Shown in pieces: positions 56,868 through 64,000 of a DNA stretch of 64,000 nucleotides; within the stretch, counting starts at the first letter, position 1, and the number at the start of each line of letters is the position of its first letter. The stretch lies in NCBI GenBank assembly GCA_002748755.1, contig PDTD01000016.1, positions 36,230 through 100,229 of the forward strand, written 5' to 3'. The DNA comes from Desulfobulbus propionicus. Its GTDB lineage: Bacteria > Desulfobacterota > Desulfobulbia > Desulfobulbales > Desulfobulbaceae. A program made the position numbers and the translations under genes. Under the pieces are notes generated by a model. That model was not told the origin of the DNA and searched no databases. It was given only the letters and a program-made list of their open reading frames with translations.

Positions 56868-57224
56868 CTATTTAAAACTATGGGAGTGGAGATGTTCCCT
56901 GCGCCCTTCTCGGCTCCAGTTGGCGCTGGTATTACGGATAGAAACCAGCCGATACTGACAGTTTATTATCACGGTCACTGCGGCGGCAATGGCGACCAGG
57001 TGGTCTTCTGGTATCTGATCCGGTTTTCCAGCAGACGATGGAAAAGTGGAGGCGATGTCTTCTGCACCTGAAAGCGCCGCTGCCTTTTTTTTCTGCCTGA
57101 AAAACAGGATGCCAAGAACATCTATCACCAGCCAGAGGAGAAACAAGACCAACAAAACAAACAGAAAGCCAGACAGGTAGTGCACAGCAGCACCCAAACC
57201 CGGCATTGCTATAATATTCTCCAT
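56868..57224 (-). CDS. OadG family gamma/delta subunit of Na+-pump decarboxylase
   Basis: 118 residues. One membrane helix (SGFLFVLLVLFLLWLVIDVL, about 18-37) is followed by a short soluble part with IPEDHLVAIAAAVTVIIN, a characteristic OadG motif. The gamma/delta subunit anchors and assembles the complex. It starts 11 bases after mmdA, with AAAGGAG overlapping the mmdA end, so it is coupled to mmdA. The C-terminal 30 residues (RNTSANWSREGRREHLHSHS) are atypical for the family. Confidence 0.85.
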   Translation of the reverse strand: MENIIAMPGLGAAVHYLSGFLFVLLVLFLLWLVIDVLGILFFRQKKKAAALSGAEDIASTFPSSAGKPDQIPEDHLVAIAAAVTVIINCQYRLVSIRNTSANWSREGRREHLHSHSFK

Positions 57225-57235
57225 GCGAACTCCTT

Positions 57236-58789
57236 TTACAGCGGGATATTACCGTGCTTTTTCGGTGGCCGAGTTTCCCGCTTGGAGTAGAGGCTGCGTA
57301 AGCCAAGCGAAATGATTCCCCTGGTTGAGGCGGGATTAATGACATCTGTGATCAGGTCATTTTCAGCAGCCTGATAAGGAGAGGCAAATTCTTCCCGGTA
57401 CTGTGCGTTCAGATCGGCCATTAAGTTTTCAGGATGTTCTGCCTTGCGCAACTCCTTGCCATAAATGATCTTGACAGCACCATCGGCCCCCATAACCGCT
57501 ATTTCTGCCGTTGGCCAGGCATAGACAAGATCAGCGCCCAGATCAGAACTGCACATCGCCAGGTACGCTCCCCCATAGGCTTTGCGCATAATCAGGGTGA
57601 TCTTGGGTACCGTTGCTGCTCCATACGCAAAAAGCATCTTAGCACCGTGCCGGATAATGCCGCCCTGTTCTTGGGCAAGACCTGGGATGAAACCAGGGAC
57701 GTCCACCAGGGTGACAATGGGAATCTGGTAGATATTACATACCCGAATAAAACGTGCCCCTTTATCAGAGGCATCTATGTCCAGACAGCCGACCTTAAAG
57801 GCGGGCTGGTTGGCCACAATACCAACAACCATGCCATCAATTCTGGCAAACCCTATAACCAAGTTCCTGGCAAAATCTTGCATAATTTCAAAAAAGCTGC
57901 CCGGATCAACCAGCACATCAATGACCTTAAGGACATCGAAAGCCATTTTGGGATCTGCTGGTATCAACTGGTTAAAGGCCTCTTCCTCCTCCAGACTGAT
58001 CTGCTCTAAGAGTTGGTGTGGTGGTTCATCCATGTTATTCAGGGGCAGGTACGAGAGCAACACCTTGGCCAGCTCAACGGCATGGGCATCATCTTCAGCG
58101 ATCAAATGAATATTACCACTGACCGAAGCGTGAGCAGCCGCACTGGCGAACTGTTCAAGTTCCGCTTTTTCACCAGTGGCACTTTGAATGACCTGCGGAC
58201 CGCAGATAAACATATTGGAATGCTTTCTGGTCATGATGAGAAAATCGGTTAGCGCGGGTGAGTAGGCTGCTCCCCCGGCACAAGAACCCGCAATCACCGA
58301 TATTTGGGGTATTAAACCGGATGCCTGAACATTGCGGAAAAAAATCTGCCCGTAGCCGGACAACGCCTGTACCCCTTCCTGAATACGCGCCCCTCCTGAG
58401 TCGTTGACACAAACCACAGGGATACCGGCTTTCATGGCATAATCCATGAGCAAGCATATTTTTTTTGCATGCGTCTGCCCCAGGGAGCCACCGCTCACGG
58501 TAAAATCTTGTGCATAGGCTGCCACATGTCTTCCATCAACATAGCCGATGCCGGTGACAACACCGTCACCGGGAAGACTTTTCTTTTCCATGCCAAAACT
58601 GCGGACTGTACTCTTCGCGTGCATTCCAAATTCTTGAAATGAATTGGCATCAAACAGAAGGTTGAGTCGTTCCCTGGCCGTTAACAGCCCTTTTTCCTTT
58701 CTTTTTTCTAGCTTCGCCTTGCCCCCGCCTTCAAATGCGGTTTGCCTTTTTAGCTCTAGCTTCTCCAATAATTTTGGATCAATCGCCAT
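57236..58789 (-). CDS. mmdA: Methylmalonyl-CoA decarboxylase/carboxyltransferase alpha subunit
   Basis: 517 residues, standard length. Crotonase-fold carboxyltransferase signatures: GLLTARERLNLLFDANSF, VNDSGGARIQEGVQALSGYG, SVIAGSCAGGAAYSPALTDF, NMFICGPQVIQSATGE, VDVPGFIPGLAQEQGGIIRH and YGGAYLAMCSSDLGADL. It moves CO2 from methylmalonyl-CoA (or a related acyl-CoA) to biotin. In propionate-linked anaerobes this enzyme set works in the succinate-propionate pathway, either as a Na+ pump or as a transcarboxylase. It heads the operon mmdA-gamma-BCCP-beta. Confidence 0.95.
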   Translation of the reverse strand: MAIDPKLLEKLELKRQTAFEGGGKAKLEKRKEKGLLTARERLNLLFDANSFQEFGMHAKSTVRSFGMEKKSLPGDGVVTGIGYVDGRHVAAYAQDFTVSGGSLGQTHAKKICLLMDYAMKAGIPVVCVNDSGGARIQEGVQALSGYGQIFFRNVQASGLIPQISVIAGSCAGGAAYSPALTDFLIMTRKHSNMFICGPQVIQSATGEKAELEQFASAAAHASVSGNIHLIAEDDAHAVELAKVLLSYLPLNNMDEPPHQLLEQISLEEEEAFNQLIPADPKMAFDVLKVIDVLVDPGSFFEIMQDFARNLVIGFARIDGMVVGIVANQPAFKVGCLDIDASDKGARFIRVCNIYQIPIVTLVDVPGFIPGLAQEQGGIIRHGAKMLFAYGAATVPKITLIMRKAYGGAYLAMCSSDLGADLVYAWPTAEIAVMGADGAVKIIYGKELRKAEHPENLMADLNAQYREEFASPYQAAENDLITDVINPASTRGIISLGLRSLYSKRETRPPKKHGNIPL

Positions 58790-58989
58790 GGTTCATGACC
58801 TTTCTCAATGTGTTCATACATTTCATTACTCTGATGAAAGACCGCATGCCAGTTGCTCGGTCACCACGAGTGTACCTTTCTGAGCACCACTTATCAACTG
58901 TCATATTATTATCAACGGACGCATTTTCAAAATGAAAAATGGGCCATGCGCTGTCGTCAGAGATTGAAGACACCTGTTCTCACCGTCTA

Positions 58990-59210
58990 TGCCCCGCATA
59001 AAGGCAGATGCTTAAAGCTAAAAAATACAATATAAAAACAAGAAATTAGAAGATAAATGATGTGCAGTCAATTTCTCCGAAACCTGCACCAAAGATCAGT
59101 CTTGACGACACAATTTTCCAATGTCTTTTGACAACACAGAGACCCAAGTTCACTGCGTTACAAAAAAACTACCGATCCTGGTATCACCTGAGCTGATAAG
59201 AAATCCGAAC
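58990..59210 (+). repeat. MITE-like intergenic repeat, degraded copy L
   Basis: The right end CACCTGAGCTGATAAGAAATC with CCG after it is well preserved. The middle aligns with copy K (CAATTTCTCC, AAAGATCAG and TTTTGACAACACAGAGACC). The left end is degenerate (near TGCCCCGCATAAAGGCAG at about 58988), so that boundary is approximate. It occupies much of the 523-base gap between mmdA and fbpC; the remainder shows no gene. Confidence 0.55.
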
Positions 59211-59312
59211 TCTTACAACCGGGATTGGCAGTGTGCACAGTCAAGGGAAAGGTAGAAGGATTGAGTGAAAACGTTTAAGAGCAGAGCTGAAGGTCATAAC
59301 GCCTTCTGGCCA

Positions 59313-60359
59313 TTATGCGAGCATGCCGAGCAGTTTTCCCTCCGACGAGTACACACATCCTCGACGCGGCATGGGGGTTATGCGCTGGCCCTGGCGCCAT
59401 AGTTCCATGGTGTGGGTAAACACGTTAATCTGCGGTCCACCGTCAAGCTCGATCAATAGTTTCTGCCAGGCGCCCTGGAACTCGCTTTCGATAATAGTTG
59501 CGCTGTGCCCACCCTGCTTTAAGAGGAAATCTTCCGGACGAAACATCAGGCTGTTTTCGCTCTTTTTCAAGTCGTCCCTGAGCGCAGCAACGCCGGGAAA
59601 ACAAGCCAGGGCCTGCTCCATAGACATAAAGTTGGCATCACCGACAAAAGCCGCGATATTATGAGTCGCCGGTTGGTGATAAATAGTTTGTGGGGCTGCA
59701 TGTTGCTCCACTTTGCCAGCAAACATCACCGCCACAGTATCGGCAAAGGCAAAGGCCTCACTTTGGTCATGGGTAACGAGAATAGCTGTCACCCCCTGTT
59801 GTTTGACAATCCTGCGCACCTCGCGGCGCATAGCCTGGCGGAGTTTGAGGTCAAGACCGGAAAAGGGTTCATCCAAAAGTAAAAGTGCCGGTCCAGGAGC
59901 AAGGCTTCTTGCCAGCGCCGCTCTCTGCTGCTGGCCCCCAGAGAGTTGATAGACCATTCTGTCGCCAAAACCTGCAAGGCCAACCAGGTCCAACATCGCG
60001 CTCACCACCTCGCGTTTTCTTCGTCGCTCAATTGCAAAGCCAATATTGTCTTGAATAGAGAGATGCGGAAACAAGGCCATATCCTGAAAGACCATGCCAC
60101 AGTTGCGGTCTTCAGGGTTAACAAACACCCTCTCATCTGCCCATGTTTCCCCTTGACAGCTCACATACCCGGCATCGGGTCGGCTGAGCCCGGCAATTAT
60201 GCGCAGTAAAGTGGACTTACCGCAACCCGAAGGCCCAAGAATAGCCAAAAGTTCTCCTGAAAAAAGCTGCAGATTGATACCATTGACGGCCTTGATGCCG
60301 GCAAAACGTTTTTCAATGCTGCCTGCGACCAGAAAAGGTGGTTGCACTGGTGTCTTCAT
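59313..60359 (-). CDS. fbpC: Ferric-iron-type ABC transporter ATP-binding protein
   Basis: 348 residues. ATPase motifs: GPSGCGKSTLLRIIAGL (Walker A), LSGGQQQRAALARSL, LLLLDEPFSGLDLKLR (Walker B) and VTHDQSEAFAFAD. A C-terminal TOBE-like domain includes FRPEDFLL. The 4-base overlap with the permease gene (stop/start at 60356-60359) fixes the operon order fbpA-fbpB-fbpC. Substrate is inferred from the partner FbpA. Confidence 0.92.
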   Translation of the reverse strand: MKTPVQPPFLVAGSIEKRFAGIKAVNGINLQLFSGELLAILGPSGCGKSTLLRIIAGLSRPDAGYVSCQGETWADERVFVNPEDRNCGMVFQDMALFPHLSIQDNIGFAIERRRKREVVSAMLDLVGLAGFGDRMVYQLSGGQQQRAALARSLAPGPALLLLDEPFSGLDLKLRQAMRREVRRIVKQQGVTAILVTHDQSEAFAFADTVAVMFAGKVEQHAAPQTIYHQPATHNIAAFVGDANFMSMEQALACFPGVAALRDDLKKSENSLMFRPEDFLLKQGGHSATIIESEFQGAWQKLLIELDGGPQINVFTHTMELWRQGQRITPMPRRGCVYSSEGKLLGMLA

Positions 60360-62038
60360 GGCGCTTTTCCTTCTGCCCTGCGCTCAAGGGAACGAAGCAG
60401 TCGTACATTCACGAAATAAATGGGAAAAATTCCAGCGACGACAATGGCCACAGACCAAAGCGAGGCCTGCCTGTACATTTCTTCAGAAGCATAGGAGAAG
60501 GTACGGGTAGCCAAGGTGCTGAAGTTGAATGGCTGGAGCATCAACGTTGCTGGCAACTCCTTCATAACCTCTACAACAACCAAGACAATGGCGGTAAACA
60601 TACTGCTTTTCAAAAGCGGTACATGAATGCGCCACAGTATCCCTGTGGAGGTAGCTTTCAACATGCGGGCTGCTTCATCACAGTGCAGTGCAATCCGGCC
60701 AAGTCCGTTATCAAGAGTGCCATAAGCCATGGCCAGAAAACGAACAAGCAGAGCAAAAACAAGGATACAGATGGAACCGCTGATAAGATATCCTGGAAAG
60801 AAACCCCACATCCGTTCTATGACGTGGATAATCTGGCGATCCAACCAGGCAAAAGGAAACAGTATCCCCAAAGCCACAACAGGCCCTGGTAGCGAATAGC
60901 CAGTAGTAGCAAGCCGTATTGCGCCAGCGAGCGTGGCAGAAGGCGCCAGCCGCTTACCATAGGCGAGGACCAGGGAGACCAGCAGGGCAACCATGGCTGT
61001 GGTTACACCAAGGAGCAGTGAGTTGCCGGCATCCTCGAGAAAGGTCTCAGGCCGAATATCAGCAAAGCCTTCAACGCACCAGATAATCTGGAGGAAAAAT
61101 GGGAGCAGAAAACCGAAAAAAAGCGGCAGAAAACACCACAGGCAGGCCAACCATCCTGCCGCGCGTTGCAGTCGTTTTCGTGGCGTTGGCACACCCGTCG
61201 GCTGCACATATCGTTTGCGGTGGCGGGTCATATGCTCCAGAGTAATCAAGAGGACCATCATTGCAAGGAGACCTGCAGCCAGCCGGGCAGCATCGGGCAG
61301 ATTCGCAGCCCCGAGCCAGGTATTGTATATGCCGACCGTGAAGGTATGAACAGAAAACAACTGTACCAGGCCAAAATCTCCCACAGCCTCCATAATAGCC
61401 AGAAGCAGGCCGCTGACAATCGCCGGACGCGCCAGCGGTAGTACCAGGCGAAAAAAGGCACGTGTCGGTGTAAGGTTCAGGCTTTGTCCGACCTCCAGCC
61501 ATTGCCCGGATTGCTCTCCAAAGGCTGTACGAGCCATCAAAAAAACGTACGGATAAAGCACCATTGATAACAAAAAGATAGCTCCCCCCAAGGACGCGAT
61601 AGGCGGAAACCAATAATCACTTTGCAACCTCCAGCCAAAGAGCTCTCGGAGAAAGCTTTGTATGGGACCGGCAAAATCAAGAAGTTCGATATATACGATG
61701 GCAATGAGATAGCCTGGCATAGCCATAGGCATCATCAAGGAATGGTTAAAAAAGGTCCGGCCGGGAAAGTCACAGGAGGTAATCAGCCAGGCCGTTGTGG
61801 TTCCCAGTAGCAGAACACCGCAGCCCACACCAAAGGCAAGCTGCACGGTGGTCACCACATATCCAGGCATCACCGTATCCCAAAGCCGCGCAATGGTCCC
61901 GTTCTCGCCAGGGGAGAAGGCTAGTACCAAGATGGTTATAAACGGTATGCAAACGAGAAAAGCTACGAGAAAAGCAGGGACCGTCCAGGCAAGACGGCCC
62001 CTGCTTTTTAAAAGGGTAGGCATAGAGGCATCCCACAT
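60356..62038 (-). CDS. fbpB: Ferric-iron-type ABC transporter permease (two fused permease domains)
   Basis: 560 residues with about 12 membrane segments, forming two BPD_transp_1 domains in one chain, the usual FbpB arrangement. EAA-like loops are visible: LARPAIVSGLLLAIMEAVGD (first half, followed by FGLVQLF) and IHVPLLKSSMFTAIVLVVVE (second half, followed by VMKELPATLML). The downstream ATPase gene overlaps by 4 bases; the substrate-binding gene ends 77 bases upstream. Confidence 0.93.
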   Translation of the reverse strand: MWDASMPTLLKSRGRLAWTVPAFLVAFLVCIPFITILVLAFSPGENGTIARLWDTVMPGYVVTTVQLAFGVGCGVLLLGTTTAWLITSCDFPGRTFFNHSLMMPMAMPGYLIAIVYIELLDFAGPIQSFLRELFGWRLQSDYWFPPIASLGGAIFLLSMVLYPYVFLMARTAFGEQSGQWLEVGQSLNLTPTRAFFRLVLPLARPAIVSGLLLAIMEAVGDFGLVQLFSVHTFTVGIYNTWLGAANLPDAARLAAGLLAMMVLLITLEHMTRHRKRYVQPTGVPTPRKRLQRAAGWLACLWCFLPLFFGFLLPFFLQIIWCVEGFADIRPETFLEDAGNSLLLGVTTAMVALLVSLVLAYGKRLAPSATLAGAIRLATTGYSLPGPVVALGILFPFAWLDRQIIHVIERMWGFFPGYLISGSICILVFALLVRFLAMAYGTLDNGLGRIALHCDEAARMLKATSTGILWRIHVPLLKSSMFTAIVLVVVEVMKELPATLMLQPFNFSTLATRTFSYASEEMYRQASLWSVAIVVAGIFPIYFVNVRLLRSLERRAEGKAP

Positions 62039-62115
62039 AAAGGGGAAAACATTGTTCAGCTATTCAACCAACACCTGGCGCCTTAAGAAGACACGCTCAG
62101 CAGGCGCCTGCTATC

Positions 62116-63153
62116 CTACTGATCAAAAGTCACCTCATCAAGGAGCTTCAATGCCGCTTTCCGTTGGGCAGCGATTTTGTCCATGGGTAAGCTGTCTGCT
62201 TTGAACTGTCCTTTTTCAATCCCTTCCTGTCCAGCACCAAAGGATTGAACGATAGCAGAGTAGGCCACACCTTTTTTGAGCGGGTACTCATGATTCACCT
62301 GAGAATACATGGTCTGGGCCAGATCATCGGTGAAGAATTCAAGCAGTTTGAGAGCATTTTTCTTGTTTTTGGCTGCCTTTGTTATTCCACCGCCGGTGAT
62401 ATTAACATGGGTCCCGTTCCCGGCTTGATCTGGAAAAAAGATTTCCACTGCCGCGGCCCAGTCACGCTGCTCTGGATTTTCCAGCATTTTACCCATGTAG
62501 TAGGTATTACCAATGGCAATATCACATGCACCGGCTGCAATGGCGCGAACCTGGGCCCGATCATTCCCCTGGGGTTTACGAGCAAGATTGTTCTTTAGCC
62601 CCTGGAGCCACTCTTTCACGGCCTTTTCGCCCTTTTCTGCTATCATTGCACTGATAAGCGCGACGTTGTAATTGTGGTACCCGGAACGAATACAGATTTT
62701 TCCGGCATACTTCTCATCGGCGAGATCCATATAGCTGCCGAGGGTTTTGGGGTCCACCCTGTCTTTGGAATAATAGAAAATCCGGGCCCGCATGGTCAGC
62801 CCTGTCCACATATGCTCCTTATCTCTCCAGGACGCAGGAATATTGGCATCAACAATTTGCGAGGTATAGGGTTGCAGCAGTCCGGCATCGGTGATCGCCG
62901 ACAGGTTGGCTATATCCTTGGTCAGGATCAGGTCCGCTTCACCAGGACGGGCTTTCAGGCGCTCCAACATCCCCTTCTTTAAATACACCACGTTCACCGT
63001 AATCCCGGTCTGCTTTTCAAAAACATCCAGGAAAGGACGCAACAAAAACTCCTGCCGGGTGGAGAGCAGATTCACCTCACCACTGGCAAAAACACTAAGA
63101 GGAGTGAGAAAAATTGTCAGTGTGGTGAACAGCACGAGCAACGATTTCTTCAT
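62116..63153 (-). CDS. fbpA: Ferric-iron-type ABC transporter substrate-binding protein
   Basis: A 345-residue precursor with a signal peptide (MKKSLLVLFTTLTIFLTPLS, cleavage near VFA). The mature protein follows the FbpA fold: VNLLSTRQEFLLRPFLDVFE, KPGEADLILTKDIANLS-type EADLILTKDIANL, and the iron-ligand region GNTYYMGKM with paired Tyr. GGSWMGMNHEYPLKKG-like QVNHEYPLKKGVAYS is at the C-terminal part. It binds Fe3+ in the periplasm. AAGGAG lies 6 bases before the ATG. No clear Fur box was seen in the upstream region. Confidence 0.92.
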   Translation of the reverse strand: MKKSLLVLFTTLTIFLTPLSVFASGEVNLLSTRQEFLLRPFLDVFEKQTGITVNVVYLKKGMLERLKARPGEADLILTKDIANLSAITDAGLLQPYTSQIVDANIPASWRDKEHMWTGLTMRARIFYYSKDRVDPKTLGSYMDLADEKYAGKICIRSGYHNYNVALISAMIAEKGEKAVKEWLQGLKNNLARKPQGNDRAQVRAIAAGACDIAIGNTYYMGKMLENPEQRDWAAAVEIFFPDQAGNGTHVNITGGGITKAAKNKKNALKLLEFFTDDLAQTMYSQVNHEYPLKKGVAYSAIVQSFGAGQEGIEKGQFKADSLPMDKIAAQRKAALKLLDEVTFDQ

Positions 63154-63211
63154 AAGAAACTCCTTTTATGGGTGTTATGTTGATCTGTGATTCAAAAACG
63201 CTTTGTTGCTA

Positions 63212-63239
63212 AGCATAGACTGTTTTCTGAGGAAAACAA
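63212..63239 (-). promoter_or_regulatory. Candidate promoter for the fbpABC operon
   Basis: On the minus strand TTGTTT (63239-63234), a 16-base spacer, then TATGCT (63217-63212), about 60 bases before the fbpA ATG. Both hexamers are partial matches to sigma-70 consensus. An AAAACAGTCTATG-like segment overlaps the -10, which could host a regulator, but no Fur-type box is visible. Confidence 0.35.
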
Positions 63240-63339
63240 GATTTTTTTAGGGCTTTTGAACTTTTTTCACAAACCCTATCCTTTACCATTTCATCAGAAT
63301 ACGTGGTGCATGATTGTGCTGGCTCTTGTTGTCACCTCT

Positions 63340-63495
63340 TTATTGAAAAAACTGTAACAGGCCATGCAAGATGGTCAAAGGATTTGGTGGACATCCGGGA
63401 AGGTAAAAATCCATCGAAACCAGGTAGTTCAGACCACCCACGATCTCTTTACCAATCTCTTTATCACCTGAAAATCGGATAAAGCGCACACTTTA
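63340..63495 (-). pseudogene. 3' remnant of a hydrogenase small subunit/NuoB-like gene
   Basis: The minus strand frame to TAA at 63342-63340 reads FSGDKEIGKEIVGGLNYLVS, then MDFYLPGCPPNPLTILHGLL, and ends QFFQ. The PGCPPNP motif with the preceding V(D)FYLPGCPP pattern is the cysteine-containing C-terminal part of the oxidored_q6 (NiFe-hydrogenase small subunit/NuoB) family. Only about 50 codons remain; upstream the frame is broken and the IS1634-type element begins. It looks like a gene truncated by that insertion. Confidence 0.55.
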
Positions 63496-63513
63496 AACAA
63501 AAAAAATTACCTC

Positions 63514-63548
63514 AAAAGCACGGATTAGTTGAAAAACCGTGCTTTTTT
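63514..63548. terminator. Hairpin with flanking A and T runs (bidirectional terminator or IS end)
   Basis: AAAAGCACGG, a 13-base loop, CCGTGCTTTTTT is a perfect 10-base-pair stem with A-rich 5' and T-rich 3' flanks, so it could terminate in both directions. It lies immediately before the transposase reading frame and may be part of the element's left end, as outward terminators are common there. Confidence 0.65.
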
Positions 63549-63562
63549 CTTGTCTTTCATGC

Positions 63563-64000
63563 GTGGTCAGCCAGAAACTCAAGGGAAAAATCAAGTCGGG
63601 GACCCAGGAAATTGTGCCAACTCGTCCAAAGAAAACTAAGGTCAAAGGAGGGGTTGCTGGTGCAACGCGTCAACATACCGGACTCACGGACTTCCTTGAA
63701 TGGGTAGGCAAAGCATCAGGCATTGATGATGATGTACGTGCTTCATTCAGCGAGGGTGATGCGTCAAAAATGCTTTCTATCGCACGCTACTGGATCGGCT
63801 CCGGTGGCAACACACTGCCGCGTCTTGAGAGTTGGCAGGTGATGCACCCTCTACCCTATCGTGAAGTGATCACTGAAGACGTGTATGGCAAATTGTTTAA
63901 GGATGTTGGTCGCAATGAAGAAAGCGTTCAGTGTTATTTTTCAGCTCGGGCGGCACGACTGGGTAACTCTCCTGTGCTGGCGTTTGACTCTACCACTATC
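63563..64000 (+). CDS. IS1634-type transposase, 5' part (runs off right edge)
   Basis: An uninterrupted frame to the window edge reads TGLTDFLEWVGKASGIDDDV, then IARYWIGSGGNTLPRLESWQ, LPYREVITEDVYGKLFKDVG and AARLGNSPVLAFDSTTI, ending at the first Asp of the DDE site (AFDSTT). This is the start of an IS1634/IS4-superfamily transposase. The start codon is uncertain: a GTG at 63563 is used; GTG 63539 and other codons are possible, as there is no clear ribosome site. The rest of the gene and the right end lie outside the window. Confidence 0.75.
   Translation, partial: MVSQKLKGKIKSGTQEIVPTRPKKTKVKGGVAGATRQHTGLTDFLEWVGKASGIDDDVRASFSEGDASKMLSIARYWIGSGGNTLPRLESWQVMHPLPYREVITEDVYGKLFKDVGRNEESVQCYFSARAARLGNSPVLAFDSTTI

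Overview
The window looks like a chromosome segment of a sulfate-reducing or related Desulfobacterota bacterium, most likely in the Desulfobulbaceae/Desulfobulbales (cable-bacterium relatives are possible). The reasons are the plsX-fabH-acyl-CoA dehydrogenase-etfBA-fabG-acpP-fabF block ending in rpiB, nrdR and ribD; a biotin-dependent methylmalonyl-CoA decarboxylase/transcarboxylase set; an oxygen-reducing flavodiiron protein; a homocysteine-synthesis trio known from methanogens and anaerobes; and two hybrid sensor kinases. No rRNA, tRNA or CRISPR array was seen. This taxonomic call is an inference from gene content only.

Layout. 1-424: 5' part of a TerB/DUF533-like membrane protein running off the left edge. 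0.9-7 kb: SprA-like putative metalloprotease, M18 aminopeptidase, a periplasmic class A beta-lactamase-like serine hydrolase, and a MltB-type lytic transglycosylase. 7.4-10.5 kb: homocysteine-synthesis operon (DUF39 protein, NIL-ferredoxin, UPF0280 protein) followed by a methyltransferase. 10.7-13.6 kb: membrane operon of a BPSS1780-like protein, an RDD protein and a SpoIIM-like protein, ending at a decayed IS3 relic. 14-25.9 kb (minus strand): yceD-rpmF-[repeats]-plsX-fabH-acd-etfB-etfA-fabG-acpP-fabF-rpiB-nrdR-ribD. 26.5-29.4 kb (minus): Mla phospholipid-transport genes mlaE-F-D-A. 29.6-42.4 kb: a frameshifted PilZ gene, thiL, two uncharacterised proteins, a hybrid histidine kinase, comM, trmN6, queD, a YyaL-type thioredoxin-domain protein and yjbQ. 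43-49.2 kb: an unusual signal peptidase I homologue and tamA-tamB. 49.5-54.8 kb: flavodiiron protein, a second hybrid kinase and an AT-rich unknown gene. 55-58.8 kb: mmdA-gamma-BCCP-beta. 59.3-63.2 kb: ferric-iron ABC transporter fbpABC. The right edge carries a hydrogenase/NuoB-like 3' remnant and an IS1634-type transposase that runs off the window.

Functionally the window is mostly core metabolism and envelope upkeep: type II fatty-acid synthesis and phospholipid precursor supply, retrograde phospholipid transport (Mla), outer-membrane assembly (TamAB), murein remodelling, iron uptake and propionate/succinate-pathway decarboxylation.

The most unusual signal is not a protein. A family of about 200-225 bp intergenic repeats recurs at least ten times, complete or as fragments. 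Their ends are imperfect inverted repeats related to CCCGGATTTCTCATGA. Several copies are flanked by TA, and internal stems are kept with different sequences in different copies. They look like a MITE-like or structured repeat family. Other points of interest are a signal peptidase homologue with alanine at the catalytic serine position, an acyl-CoA dehydrogenase/ETF module inside the fatty-acid-synthesis operon, and three decayed genes or elements (PilZ, IS3, hydrogenase small subunit) recovered only by reading across frames or partial segments.
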